Positions 25,613-35,356 of a stretch of DNA of 53,814 bases are shown piece by piece. Positions within the stretch are counted from its first letter, which is position 1; each line of letters begins with the position of its first letter. Location: positions 1 through 53,814 of the forward strand of contig MGYJ01000069.1 of assembly GCA_001801685.1 (NCBI GenBank), given 5' to 3'. The DNA comes from Gammaproteobacteria bacterium RIFCSPHIGHO2_12_FULL_63_22. Lineage in GTDB: Bacteria; Pseudomonadota; Gammaproteobacteria; Xanthomonadales; Xanthomonadaceae. The position numbers and the translations under genes are program-made. The notes under the pieces were generated by a model. The model ran no database searches, had not been told where the DNA came from, and saw only the letters and a program-made list of their open reading frames with translations.

Positions 25613-26293
25613 ATGCGCATCCTGGTCGTAGAAGACAACCGCGACATCGCCGCCAACCTCGGCGACTACCTTGAAGAACGTGGCCACACCGTGGACTACG
25701 CGGCCGACGGCATCACCGGCCTGCACCTGGCGGTGGTCAATAATTTCGATGCCATCGTGCTCGACCTCAACCTGCCCGGCATGGACGGCCTGGAAGTCTG
25801 CCGCAAGCTTCGATCCGAAGGCCGCAAGCAGACGCCGGTACTGATGCTGACCGCGCGCGACTCGCTCGACAGCAAGCTGTCGGGTTTCGATTCCGGCGCG
25901 GACGACTACCTGGTCAAACCCTTCGCCCTGCAGGAAGTGGAAGCGCGCCTCGCCGTGCTGGCCCGTCGCGGCAAGGCCGCGCAGCCGCGCGTGCTGCAAG
26001 TCGCCGACCTCGAATACAACCTCGACACGCTGGAAGTCCGTCGCGCCGGCAAGCTGCTGCAACTCAACCCGACCGCACTGAAGATCCTGCAGTCGCTGAT
26101 GGAAGCATCGCCGGCCGTCGTACCGCGCATCGATCTTGAAACCCGCGTCTGGGGCGAAGAACTGCCGGACTCCGACAGCTTGCGCGTGCACATCCACGGC
26201 TTGCGCGCCGCGGTCGACAAGCCCTTCGACAAGGCCCTGATCCAGACCCGTCACGGAATCGGCTACCGCATCGCAGACTCCGAACCGGTCTGA
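25613..26293 (+). CDS. OmpR-family response regulator
   Basis: 226 aa from ATG 25613. The receiver domain shows acidic pair E8-D9, phospho-acceptor D51 (in IVLDLNLPG), T80 and K102 in DDYLVKPF. The C-terminal winged helix (about 125-226) ends with RVHIHGLRAAVDKPF and THHGIGYRI-like sequence, the DNA-recognition part of OmpR/PhoB proteins. It is followed four bases later by its histidine kinase. The signal and regulon cannot be read from the sequence. Confidence 0.93.
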   Translation: MRILVVEDNRDIAANLGDYLEERGHTVDYAADGITGLHLAVVNNFDAIVLDLNLPGMDGLEVCRKLRSEGRKQTPVLMLTARDSLDSKLSGFDSGADDYLVKPFALQEVEARLAVLARRGKAAQPRVLQVADLEYNLDTLEVRRAGKLLQLNPTALKILQSLMEASPAVVPRIDLETRVWGEELPDSDSLRVHIHGLRAAVDKPFDKALIQTRHGIGYRIADSEPV

Positions 26294-26297
26294 GTCC

Positions 26298-27593
26298 ATG
26301 CACTATCGGCGCCGTCTCCGAAGTCGAATCATCGTCTCCTTCCTGCTGCTCGGCTTCGGGCTGACGGCGATGTTCGCGCTCGCTACGCTGGCCTTGCGCA
26401 ATCGGCTGGAAACCTCCCTGGTCAACAGCTGGTTGCAGAACGAAGCCAGCAACTTCCTGGTGTTCAAGCGGGCCAACCCGGCGCCGGATGCGCTGTTCAC
26501 GTTCGGTCGCCGGATTGAAGCGTTCGCGTACCGGCCTGACAGCGAGAAGATTCCGTTCGGCTGGAAGGACCTGCCCGGGGGAGTGCATGACTTGCGTGAA
26601 AACGATGCTGCCGGCGAACTACGCGACTACAAACTGGCCGTCCAGCGCGAACCGGACATGGTTACCTATGTTCGCCTCGACTACACCCAGGAAGCACTGA
26701 CCCAGCAACAGATGCTTATCTCGCTCGCCGGGGCCGTGCTGCTGTTCACCGGCCTGGCCTGGGTGATCGGATTGTGGGCGTCGACGCGCGTGATCAGCCC
26801 GTTGACCGACCTGGCCCGGCGCGTCGAGGGACTGTCGAGCCGCGAGAACCCGGACAAGCTGGCTCCACACTTTTCGCGCGACGAAGTAGGCGAGCTCGCC
26901 GACGCCCTCGACGACTATGCCGATCGCATGACCCGGCTGGTGAAGCGCGATCGCGAGTTCAACGCCGACGTCAGCCACGAGTTGCGCACACCGCTGGCAG
27001 TGATCCGCGGCGCCGCCGAACTGCTGATGGCCAATCCCAACCTGGAAGACAAGACCCGCCAGCGCCTCGCCCGCATCGAGCGCGCCGCCATCCAGTGCAC
27101 GGACCTGACCACGGCGCTGCTGTTGCTGTCGCGCAATGAGCGCGGCAGCGGCAGCACCAACCTGTTCAAGGTCTGCCAGGCACTGGCCGAGGCTAACCGT
27201 GCGCAACTGGGCGGCCGTCCCATCGAGATCATCGTGGAAGGCCGCCAGGACGTCGTGGTGAATGCCCCCGAGGCGGTACTGGCCGTGGCGCTGGGCAACC
27301 TGATCGGCAACGCCTGCAAGTACACGGCCGAAGGCGAGGTGCGGGTGATCGTCGAAGCCGACCGCGTGCAGATCGAGGACACCGGGCACGGCATCAGCGC
27401 CGAAGACGCTGCGCGCCTGTTCGAACGTGGCTATCGCGGATCGAGCGCTGGCGGCACCAGTGGTGGCGGCATCGGGCTGTCGATCGTTCGCAGACTTTGC
27501 GAACTGTACGAATGGACGGTCAGCATCGCGCCCAGGCCGGAGCGCGGTGCGAAGGCAACGCTTGTCTTCGACGCGATGACTGTCGCGAACTGA
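26298..27593 (+). CDS. Sensor histidine kinase, HAMP-containing
   Basis: 431 aa. TM1 about 10-33, a periplasmic sensor of about 105 residues, TM2 about 138-161, HAMP about 162-215, HisKA with phospho-accepting H227 (DVSHELRTPLAVI), and HATPase with N-box NLIGNACKYT, G1 EDTGHGIS and G2 GGGIGLSIVRRL. It phosphorylates the response regulator encoded just upstream. The periplasmic domain has no family I can name. The repeat element at 27612 begins 18 bases after the stop. Confidence 0.93.
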   Translation: MHYRRRLRSRIIVSFLLLGFGLTAMFALATLALRNRLETSLVNSWLQNEASNFLVFKRANPAPDALFTFGRRIEAFAYRPDSEKIPFGWKDLPGGVHDLRENDAAGELRDYKLAVQREPDMVTYVRLDYTQEALTQQQMLISLAGAVLLFTGLAWVIGLWASTRVISPLTDLARRVEGLSSRENPDKLAPHFSRDEVGELADALDDYADRMTRLVKRDREFNADVSHELRTPLAVIRGAAELLMANPNLEDKTRQRLARIERAAIQCTDLTTALLLLSRNERGSGSTNLFKVCQALAEANRAQLGGRPIEIIVEGRQDVVVNAPEAVLAVALGNLIGNACKYTAEGEVRVIVEADRVQIEDTGHGISAEDAARLFERGYRGSSAGGTSGGGIGLSIVRRLCELYEWTVSIAPRPERGAKATLVFDAMTVAN

Positions 27594-27611
27594 CCTTAAG
27601 AGAGCATCACC

Positions 27612-27969
27612 GGTTCTGGGTGGGGTGGTGGCCGGTGATCATTTTGAGTCGCCGCACGATACCGGCTTGGTCAAAATGATCCCCGGCCACCACCTGCGCG
27701 CACCTCTGACCAACATCGCTTCAGTGCAACACCCTGCATTACCCCCGCCAACGCAGGTCGCCCGGCGCCGCCAGTCGCACTTCGTGCTTGGTGGGGACGG
27801 CCGGGCGATCCTGCGTTTGCAGGCGGTGTGCGTGGGCGTCGCTGCGCTCGCCGGAAGTTGTAGTGGGGACAAAACGCAGGATCGGCCGCTGGTCCCCACC
27901 GAGCACACCTGCGAATGGGGCAGCGGGCGACCTGCGTTGGCGGGGGTATTGCAGGGTGTTGCTGTGAAG
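27612..27969 (+). repeat. Intergenic repeat element, copy 2, with 250-bp palindrome
   Basis: The first about 280 bases align with the reverse complement of 1-334. The copy starts with a hairpin (arms 27624-27647 and 27671-27694, 23 of 24 positions complementary). It continues into a long imperfect palindrome with outer arms 27719-27763 and 27925-27969 (42 of 45 complementary). Inner arms, around TTGGTGGGGAC and GTCCCCACC and around ATCCTGCGTTT and AAACGCAGGAT, meet near 27845. No ORF in it looks coding. Confidence 0.85.
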
Positions 27970-28046
27970 GCTCAGACCGCGCAGGAAGTTGCCGGCGATC
28001 GCCAGTGGCGAAAACCGGCTTCTAATGTCTAAACAACAACGTGCAG

Positions 28047-28958
28047 TTATTCCAGCCAGCCGTGCTTGTCCGGCGTGCTACCCGTGAACAGCCCGAAGAA
28101 GAGATCCTGCAACTGGCGAGTAATCGGGCCTGCCTTTCCCTCGCCGACCTGGCGACCATCGACCGAGCGGATCGGCGTGATTTCTGCGGCGGTGCCGCAC
28201 ATGAAGAGTTCGTCGCACAGGTACAGGTATTCGCGCGGCAGGTCGCGTTCCACCACCGTGATGCCGGCGGCGCGGGCGAGCGTGATGATGCTGTTGCGGG
28301 TGAGGCCGTTGAGCAACGCGGCGCTGACCGGCGTCGTGTGCAATGCGCCTTCGAAGACCAGGAACAGGTTTTCGCCCGCGCCTTCCGACAGCAGGCCGGT
28401 GGAGGCCAGCGCGATGCCTTCGCCGAAGCCGAGGCGGCGGGCTTCGCGGGCGATCAATTGGCCCGACAGGTAATTGCCGCCGGCTTTCGCGCCTGCGGGA
28501 ATCGTGTTCGGTGCAAAGCGCTGCCAGCTCGATACGCAGGCATCGATGCCTGCTTCCAGTACGCCGGCGCCGAGATAGGCGCCCATTTCCCAGGTCGCCA
28601 CGGAGACATCGACCGGCGTGTCGGCGGACAAACCGAAACCGCCGAGCCCGCGATACGCGATCGGCCGCAGGTAGGCCTTGGTGAAATTGTTCGCGGCGAT
28701 CACGTCGCGACAGGCCTTGTCGAGTTCGGCCAACGTGTAGGGGATGGCCATGTCGTAGATGCGCGCCGATGCATACAGGCGCTTGAGATGGTCGGTGAGG
28801 CGGAAGATCTTCGGGCCGTTCGGCGTTTCGTAGCTGCGGATGCCCTCGAATACCGACGAGCCGTAGTGCAGGCCATGCGCCATCACGTGCACGGTGGCGT
28901 CCTTCCAATGCTTGACCTGGCCGTTGTGCCAGATGAAGTCGGGATAGGTCATGGTCAT
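28047..28958 (-). CDS. ilvE: Branched-chain-amino-acid aminotransferase
   Basis: 303 aa, fold type IV PLP enzyme. It carries out the last step of Leu, Ile and Val synthesis, moving an amino group between glutamate and branched 2-oxoacids. Visible features are HGLHYGSSVFEGIR (28-41), the PLP lysine in AGAKAGGNYLSG (K158), EGAGENLF and the cofactor-phosphate segment CGTAAEITP. The C-terminus FTGSTPDKHGWLE matches the proteobacterial family. Start ATG 28958; a second Met lies two codons in. No ilv neighbours are present. Confidence 0.95.
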   Translation of the reverse strand: MTMTYPDFIWHNGQVKHWKDATVHVMAHGLHYGSSVFEGIRSYETPNGPKIFRLTDHLKRLYASARIYDMAIPYTLAELDKACRDVIAANNFTKAYLRPIAYRGLGGFGLSADTPVDVSVATWEMGAYLGAGVLEAGIDACVSSWQRFAPNTIPAGAKAGGNYLSGQLIAREARRLGFGEGIALASTGLLSEGAGENLFLVFEGALHTTPVSAALLNGLTRNSIITLARAAGITVVERDLPREYLYLCDELFMCGTAAEITPIRSVDGRQVGEGKAGPITRQLQDLFFGLFTGSTPDKHGWLE

Positions 28959-28989
28959 GGGGGCGGCTCCGGGCTAAACCGCCATTTTA

Positions 28990-29775
28990 CTAGAACTGGA
29001 GCCACCAGCACCCGGCATTGCTGCGCAGGCGGAAATAAGTCACTTGCGACTCGTAGTCGGTCTCGCTGCGCATCTGGTCGACGCGCAGCAGGTCGGCGTT
29101 GGCCCGGGGCGTCGGTTCGGGCGGCGTCGGCTCGCTTCCCAGCCCGGGTTCATCGTCCAGCGCAAACTCGTCATCCAGCGGCGGTGGCGGGGGCAGGGGC
29201 GGCATCGGGGTCCCCACCTGCGCGCTGGACACCAGTTGCACGTCCAGCAAGGGGCGTTCGCTGAAGCTGGCAAGGCGGCCCATCAAGCGATAGCCCTCGC
29301 TGTTGCCCATGCCGGTCCAGTGGTAGTACTCGGCCAGCTTGTTGGGGTCGTGCGCTTCCAGTGCGGTCCGCACGCCGAACAACAGGTCGTCCTGGCTGCG
29401 CGCGCAGCTGCGGGTACGGACGATGACGGCGGGCCGGAGCCGGTCGGCGGAAGGGGGAGGTGCATCGATCGCCTGCAAGTCGCGGCAGGCACGGTCGGTG
29501 AAGATGGCCGCGCCGTCAGTGCCGATGCAGCGATGCAGGCCGGATGCGCCTGCTTCGGCGCGTGGCTGGCCGGGCGCCGAGTTGGTCGGCGACGCAGGCC
29601 GTGGCGTGGTGGAGGCTGCCCGTGCCGAAGTCAGTGTCGGTGCCGGATTCGGTGCCGGCGCCGTGGTCGCGGCCGGCAACGTTGCGCCCGTTGATGCGAG
29701 CGCCGGTAGCGCCAGCATGCAGGCCAGTCCGATGCCGGTCCACGCGGGTCCGCGTTGGCGGGCTTCGGCTTTCAT
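28990..29775 (-). CDS. Secreted DUF4124-like protein
   Basis: 261 aa from ATG 29775; the frame is open to 29886 but Met-29775 begins a proper signal peptide (basic start, hydrophobic WTGIGLACMLALPALA). A Pro/Ala/Thr-rich linker leads to LHRCIGTDGAAIFTDRAC (about residues 81-98), which resembles the DUF4124 motif (ligand of the W/C..GDG....D..C type), then a Cys-containing C-terminal region ending CWWLQF. Pro-rich and acidic insert PPLPPPPPLDDEF lies between. Function unknown; exported. Confidence 0.75.
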   Translation of the reverse strand: MKAEARQRGPAWTGIGLACMLALPALASTGATLPAATTAPAPNPAPTLTSARAASTTPRPASPTNSAPGQPRAEAGASGLHRCIGTDGAAIFTDRACRDLQAIDAPPPSADRLRPAVIVRTRSCARSQDDLLFGVRTALEAHDPNKLAEYYHWTGMGNSEGYRLMGRLASFSERPLLDVQLVSSAQVGTPMPPLPPPPPLDDEFALDDEPGLGSEPTPPEPTPRANADLLRVDQMRSETDYESQVTYFRLRSNAGCWWLQF

Positions 29776-29952
29776 TCGCCGCACGGTGGTTCGGGCAGCG
29801 ACGGCTGGAAATTTCGAACTCGATCTGCTCTGGGCATCGCGCGGTCCGGCTGGGATATCGCTGATTGGACTTCGGCGAGCGAACAAGATTCCGCAATCCG
29901 ATCAATCGCGAAGACGATAGCATCCGCGGCCGCCGGCGCCGTGACCTGGCTA

Positions 29953-30774
29953 TCAGAGTCGGGCGATAACCGCTTCGGTGGGTTTGCTGAGGTTCAGCGT
30001 ATAAAAGTGGAGTTCCGGTACTCCGGCGGCGACCAGGCGACGGCACATCGCCGCGACCAGGTCTGCGGCCAATTCCCGGATGCCGTCTGCATCATCACCC
30101 AATGCCGCCATGCGCTTGCTGATCCAGCGCGGGATTTCCGCGCCGCAGGCTTCCGAGAAGCGCTTGAGCTGGGTGAAGTTGGAAATCGGCATGATGCCCG
30201 GGATGATGGGCACGTCGATGCCCATCTTGCGTGCGTCGTCGACGAAGCGGAAGTACGCGTCGGCGTTGTAGAAATATTGGGTGATCGCGGAATGCGCGCC
30301 GGCATCCACCTTGGCCTTGAAGTGACGCAAGTCGGCAAGAGCGTCTTCGGCTTGCGGATGGGTCTCTGGATAACAGCCCACCTCGATGCGGAAGTGGTCG
30401 CCGTGCTCGGCACGGATGAACTCGACCAGGTCCGTTGCATAACGAAGGTCGCCCATGCGCGCCATGCCAGAGGGCAGGTCGCCGCGCAGCGCGACGATGC
30501 GGTCGCAACCTAGCGCGCGATACAACTGCAGCAGGCTGCTGATTTCCTCGCGGGTGCCGCCCATGCAACTGACATGCGGCACGCCGTTGAGCTTGTGCGC
30601 CTGGCGCAGGTCGCGCACCGTTTCCGGCGTATAGCTCAACGTCGATCCGCCCGCGCCAAACGTCACTGACACGAACTGCGGCGAGTGCGCCTTCAGTTTG
30701 CGCACGGTCCGGTCCAACTGCGTGCGCTGCTCGTCGGTCTTGGGAGGATAGAACTCGAAGGAAAGCGGAATCAT
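29953..30774 (-). CDS. metF: 5,10-methylenetetrahydrofolate reductase
   Basis: 273 aa, TIM-barrel flavoprotein. It reduces methylene-THF to methyl-THF, the methyl donor for methionine synthesis. Visible signatures are SFEFYPPKTDEQ (5-16), SVTFGAGGS, VSCMGG, ALRGDLP and TQYFYNADAYFRFVDDA. It lies 51 bases after ahcY, separated by a small hairpin, and is read in the same direction, so it is probably under the SAH riboswitch as well. Confidence 0.95.
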   Translation of the reverse strand: MIPLSFEFYPPKTDEQRTQLDRTVRKLKAHSPQFVSVTFGAGGSTLSYTPETVRDLRQAHKLNGVPHVSCMGGTREEISSLLQLYRALGCDRIVALRGDLPSGMARMGDLRYATDLVEFIRAEHGDHFRIEVGCYPETHPQAEDALADLRHFKAKVDAGAHSAITQYFYNADAYFRFVDDARKMGIDVPIIPGIMPISNFTQLKRFSEACGAEIPRWISKRMAALGDDADGIRELAADLVAAMCRRLVAAGVPELHFYTLNLSKPTEAVIARL

Positions 30775-30794
30775 GGGCAGCCCTGGAAGAAGAC

Positions 30795-30812
30795 GGGCGG
30801 CCGAAGCCGCCC
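30795..30812 (-). terminator. Hairpin between ahcY and metF
   Basis: A perfect seven-pair stem GGGCGGC / GCCGCCC with a UUCG-type tetraloop (TTCG on the minus strand), followed by a CT-rich rather than T-only tract. It may be a partial terminator or an RNA-stability element separating the two genes. Confidence 0.5.
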
Positions 30813-30825
30813 GCCATTGCCTTGC

Positions 30826-32250
30826 TTAGTAGCGGTAGTGTTCGGGCTTGTACGGGCCGTCCACGTGCACGTTGAGGTAGGCGGCCTGGTCGGCGGTGAG
30901 CGTGGTCAGCTTCACGCCGATCTTTTCCAGGTGCAGGCGTGCCACTTCCTCGTCGAGCTTCTTCGGCAGGATGTAGACCTTCTTCTCGTAGAAGTCCTTG
31001 TTGGCCCACAGGTCGATCTGCGCCAGGGTCTGGTTCGAGAACGAGTTGGACATGACGAAGCTCGGGTGGCCGGTGGCACAGCCGAGGTTCACCAGGCGGC
31101 CTTCGGCCAGCAGGAAGATCTCGCGACCGTCCGGCATCTGGTACTTGTCCACCTGCGGCTTGATGTTGAGCTTGGTGATGCCCGGCGCCGTGTTCAAGCG
31201 ATCGACCTGGATCTCGTTGTCGAAGTGGCCGATGTTGCAGACGATGGCCTGGTTCTTCATCGCGGTCAGGTGCTCGAGCGTCAGCACGTCCTTGTTGCCG
31301 GTGGTGGTGACATAGATGTCGCCACGGCCCAGCGTGCTTTCGACGGTGTTGACCTCGAAGCCTTCCATCGCCGCCTGCAGGGCATTGATCGGATCGATTT
31401 CGGTAACGACCACGCGGGCGCCGTAGGCGCGCAGCGAATGGGCCGAACCCTTGCCGACGTCGCCGTAACCGCAGACCACCGCGCACTTGCCGGCCAGCAT
31501 CACGTCCATCGCGCGCTTCAGGCCGTCGGCCAGCGATTCGCGGCAACCATACAGGTTGTCGAACTTGGACTTGGTGACGGAATCGTTGACGTTGATGGCG
31601 GGCACCAGCAAGGATCCGGCCTGCACCATCTGGTAGAGGCGATGCACGCCAGTGGTGGTTTCTTCGGACACGCCCTTCCAGTCCTTGACCACGGTGGTCC
31701 AGAAACCCGGACGCTCGCGCGCGACGCGCTTCAGCAAATTCTTGATGATCTGCTCTTCGTGCGAGGCCGATTCGGTGTTGACCCAATCCGAACCGTTCTC
31801 GAGTTCGAAGCCCTTGTGGATCAGCAGCGTGACGTCGCCGCCGTCATCGACGACGAGTTCCGGACCCCTGCCACCCGGGAAGGTGACGGCATCAAGCGTG
31901 CAGTCCCAATACTCTTCCAGCGACTCGCCCTTCCAGGCGAATACCGGCGTGCCGGTCTTGGCGATGGCGGCAGCAGCGTGGTCCTGGGTCGAGAAAATAT
32001 TGCACGAGGCCCAGCGCACGTCGGCGCCGATGTCCTTCAGCGTTTCGATCAGCACGGCGGTCTGGATGGTCATGTGCAGCGAACCGGTGACGCGCACGCC
32101 CTTCAGCGGCTTGGCAGTGGCGTACTTCTGGCGGATGGACATCAGGCCCGGCATCTCGTGCTCGGCGATGTCGATTTCCTTGCGACCCCAGTCGGCGAGC
32201 GACAGGTCGGCAACCTTGTAATCAGGTTTGATGTTGGTGACAGCGTTCAT
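30826..32250 (-). CDS. ahcY: S-adenosylhomocysteine hydrolase
   Basis: 474 aa from ATG 32250. It hydrolyses SAH to adenosine and homocysteine, removing the inhibitor made by every SAM-dependent methyl transfer. Features are the N-terminal [27 protein letters not shown], the NAD-binding [14 protein letters not shown] (about residues 259-272), [11 protein letters not shown] and the C-terminal PYKPEHYRY with its conserved Lys-Tyr. The frame extends upstream to 32304 into the riboswitch, so the internal ATG is the start. Regulated by the riboswitch just upstream. Confidence 0.97.
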   Translation of the reverse strand: MNAVTNIKPDYKVADLSLADWGRKEIDIAEHEMPGLMSIRQKYATAKPLKGVRVTGSLHMTIQTAVLIETLKDIGADVRWASCNIFSTQDHAAAAIAKTGTPVFAWKGESLEEYWDCTLDAVTFPGGRGPELVVDDGGDVTLLIHKGFELENGSDWVNTESASHEEQIIKNLLKRVARERPGFWTTVVKDWKGVSEETTTGVHRLYQMVQAGSLLVPAINVNDSVTKSKFDNLYGCRESLADGLKRAMDVMLAGKCAVVCGYGDVGKGSAHSLRAYGARVVVTEIDPINALQAAMEGFEVNTVESTLGRGDIYVTTTGNKDVLTLEHLTAMKNQAIVCNIGHFDNEIQVDRLNTAPGITKLNIKPQVDKYQMPDGREIFLLAEGRLVNLGCATGHPSFVMSNSFSNQTLAQIDLWANKDFYEKKVYILPKKLDEEVARLHLEKIGVKLTTLTADQAAYLNVHVDGPYKPEHYRY

Positions 32251-32305
32251 TTGTTGCTCCGTTTTTGGAGAATCCGCCAGCACGTGCCGGTTCGGGATTC
32301 GCATT

Positions 32306-32395
32306 AACGGGCGCCGTTGTTACGGGTGACCTTCGCCGAGCCTGTTCCCTTGTCCGCGTTGCGCGGGCCGGGCTTGCAGCGCCCCTCGGCGGGGT
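32306..32395 (-). ncRNA. S-adenosylhomocysteine (SAH) riboswitch
   Basis: Read on the minus strand, the leader contains CCGCCGAGGGGCGCTGC, then AACAGGCTCGGCG, then AACAACGGCGCCC. These are the conserved blocks of the SAH riboswitch: GAGG.GCGCTGC pairs with CAACGGCGC, and CCGAG pairs with CTCGG in the pseudoknotted fold. It lies 56 bases before the ahcY start. In this class SAH binding turns expression on, so ahcY (and probably metF) rises when SAH accumulates. Confidence 0.9.
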
Positions 32396-32416
32396 GGGCC
32401 GTCGCGGCCCGGGCGC

Positions 32417-32422
32417 ATTATA
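32417..32422 (-). promoter_or_regulatory. -10 element of the ahcY promoter
   Basis: On the minus strand there is a perfect TATAAT. Transcription would start about 7 bases downstream (near 32410), placing the riboswitch at the beginning of the RNA. I see no good -35 match at 16-18 bases upstream, so the promoter may rely on an activator. Confidence 0.6.
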
Positions 32423-32465
32423 TCGCTTCCTCGCGATGAAAGGATGAACTGGTTGCCGGTGCTGT

Positions 32466-32494
32466 CGCCCCGCGGCCGGTTCGGCCGCGGGGCG
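32466..32494 (-). terminator. Strong hairpin after exported paralogue 4
   Basis: A perfect 12-pair GC stem, 32466-32477 with 32483-32494, and a five-base loop, six bases past the stop at 32500. There is no T tract on the minus strand, so it may stabilise the 3' end or act with Rho. Confidence 0.6.
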
Positions 32495-32499
32495 GTTGC

Positions 32500-33795
32500 T
32501 CAGAACAGGTCCAAGGCGTCGTGGTAGCGGATCATGTCGCCACGGGTATGGCCGTTGCCGCTCTCGCAGTGCAGGCCATAGTCGCGAAGCACGGCCGAAG
32601 GCAGCGCCGACTCGACTTCGATCGTGTAGCGGCTGTTGGCGCCGTCGCCGACGTCGTTCTTGTCGCCGAGATAGTGGGACTGGAAGCCGATCACGTCGTT
32701 GCCACCGGCGATGACGGTGCCGGTGTCGTCAAGCATGCGCATTTCCAGGCCGTAGGCGGGCAGCAGGCGCAGTTCGGATCCGACCGAGACCAGCTCGCAG
32801 GAGACCCAATCCGGATGGCGGAAATACAGCACATGGGTGTTCCTGCCGGCGGCGCCTGCCTGGATGGTGAAGTTTCGTCCGACCCCGGCGCTGGTGACTA
32901 CTTCGCGCAGATCGACGTAGTCGCGACGCACATGGCCATCCTGGCCGCCCAGTTCCCAGCCCTTGCCCCACTCCTGCTTGGCGATCCGGAAGTCGGCGCC
33001 GAAGCTCGTGTTGTCCTGGACCGTGCAGAAGGTGATCAAGGCCGGCCGATCCGCTCCGTTTTCGCTAAACCGGATCACGGCGTTGTCATGGTCTCCGGCC
33101 GGCGCATTGGCCGTCGTGAAGACATCGAGCAAGCGCGTCAGCTTGCCGGGGATCAGGTTGATGTTGGTACCGGTTCCCAGGTTGTTGCCGGCTGCGGTGA
33201 ACAATTCGACATTGACCGACGTTTCGACCGCGATGCCGCCCGCGACGTAGTTGTTCAGGCTGCCGACGAAACAATTGGTCTGGAATGCGGGCGACTGCGC
33301 GGTGGCAGCCAACCTGCGCAGGCCGGAGATGGAGGTGGTCGCGGAGGTGAATGTATGGGCAGGAAAGCCTTCGATGCTGAAGCCCGCAGCGGCGGGATTG
33401 CTGACCCGGGAGAAAACCGAGAAGGGCAGGTTGGCCGAATGCGTTTCGATCAGGTAGAGATAGCCGAACGCGCTGCCAACGACCAGCGCGGGACAAAGCG
33501 CACGCAAGCTGGTGATGGTGATGCTTCCGCTGATGGGGATCGCGACCGACGGACAGGTGATCGGCGACGCCTGCGCAGTTCCGGTGCCGGGGTAGTACTT
33601 GGGCTGTACCGAGGCCACCACGTTGTTCGGATTGCGAAAGACGAACTGCTGTTTGAACGAATCGGAATCAACAGCGACCGGGATGACCTGGATGGTGGCG
33701 AGGCCGTCGGTGGTCTGGGCGTGGACGGACGGGATCGCGAGAAACGCGACCAGGCAAAGAAGGCCGGCTTGCGCCGACTTGGTTGAAAGTTGCAA
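32500..33795 (-). CDS. Exported Cys-rich paralogue 4 (unknown function)
   Basis: 431 aa from a proposed TTG start at 33795, with AGGAG seven bases upstream. The open frame continues to 34563 through metK, but no ATG gives a signal peptide. Cleavage after VHA precedes QTTDGLATIQVIPVAVD. Family landmarks are ITCPSV and ALCPAL, FQTNCFVGSLN, FCTVQDNTSFGADFRIAKQE, YFRHPDWVSCELV, YGLEMRMLDDTG, YLGDKNDVG and HCESGNGHTRGD. It is the most divergent of the four and sits between ahcY and metK, each of the three units with its own hairpin. Function unknown. Confidence 0.78.
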   Translation of the reverse strand: MQLSTKSAQAGLLCLVAFLAIPSVHAQTTDGLATIQVIPVAVDSDSFKQQFVFRNPNNVVASVQPKYYPGTGTAQASPITCPSVAIPISGSITITSLRALCPALVVGSAFGYLYLIETHSANLPFSVFSRVSNPAAAGFSIEGFPAHTFTSATTSISGLRRLAATAQSPAFQTNCFVGSLNNYVAGGIAVETSVNVELFTAAGNNLGTGTNINLIPGKLTRLLDVFTTANAPAGDHDNAVIRFSENGADRPALITFCTVQDNTSFGADFRIAKQEWGKGWELGGQDGHVRRDYVDLREVVTSAGVGRNFTIQAGAAGRNTHVLYFRHPDWVSCELVSVGSELRLLPAYGLEMRMLDDTGTVIAGGNDVIGFQSHYLGDKNDVGDGANSRYTIEVESALPSAVLRDYGLHCESGNGHTRGDMIRYHDALDLF

Positions 33796-33940
33796 GGGAT
33801 TACTCCTGGAACGGGGCGCGCAGCAGTCCGGGCGCGGTGTCGCGCCAACGGAAGAGGAGGTGGGACGAGGGTCCGTCGCTGCGAGGCGGCTTTTCCAGAC
33901 ACTCGGCCCATATGAACGCCGTGCACGTCGAATACCGGCC

Positions 33941-33970
33941 AAAAAAAACGGGTCGCCTGGGCGACCCGTT
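33941..33970 (-). terminator. Intrinsic terminator after metK
   Basis: On the minus strand, an AACGGGTCGCC / GGCGACCCGTT stem is followed by eight T (33941-33948). It lies 35 bases past the metK stop. Confidence 0.9.
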
Positions 33971-34004
33971 CGGTGCAGCGATTGTTTTCGCCCTGCCGCA
34001 GTGA

Positions 34005-35213
<1,209 letters not shown>

Positions 35214-35263
35214 TGCTTGGGTATATCCTTCGATTCGGATGAAAGGATGTTTGGTGGACGCGC

Positions 35264-35269
35264 ATCATA
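35264..35269 (-). promoter_or_regulatory. -10 element of the metK promoter
   Basis: TATGAT on the minus strand, about 50 bases before the ATG. The -35 region is weak by eye. The short leader contains an imperfect ATCCTT / AAGGAT inverted repeat (about 35225-35248) but no SAM riboswitch. Confidence 0.45.
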
Positions 35270-35356
35270 CACGGGCGGCCCCGACGGTGCATCCTGAACC
35301 CCCTGGCGTTGCCGCGGCGTTAAGGCCCGGGGCGGTTCTCGGGTAGGCTTGTGCCC

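Noticed and set aside
35214-35356. SAM riboswitch before metK
   Set aside because: No SAM-I, SAM-II or SAM/SAH-type conserved core could be found in the 140 bp; only a short inverted repeat.
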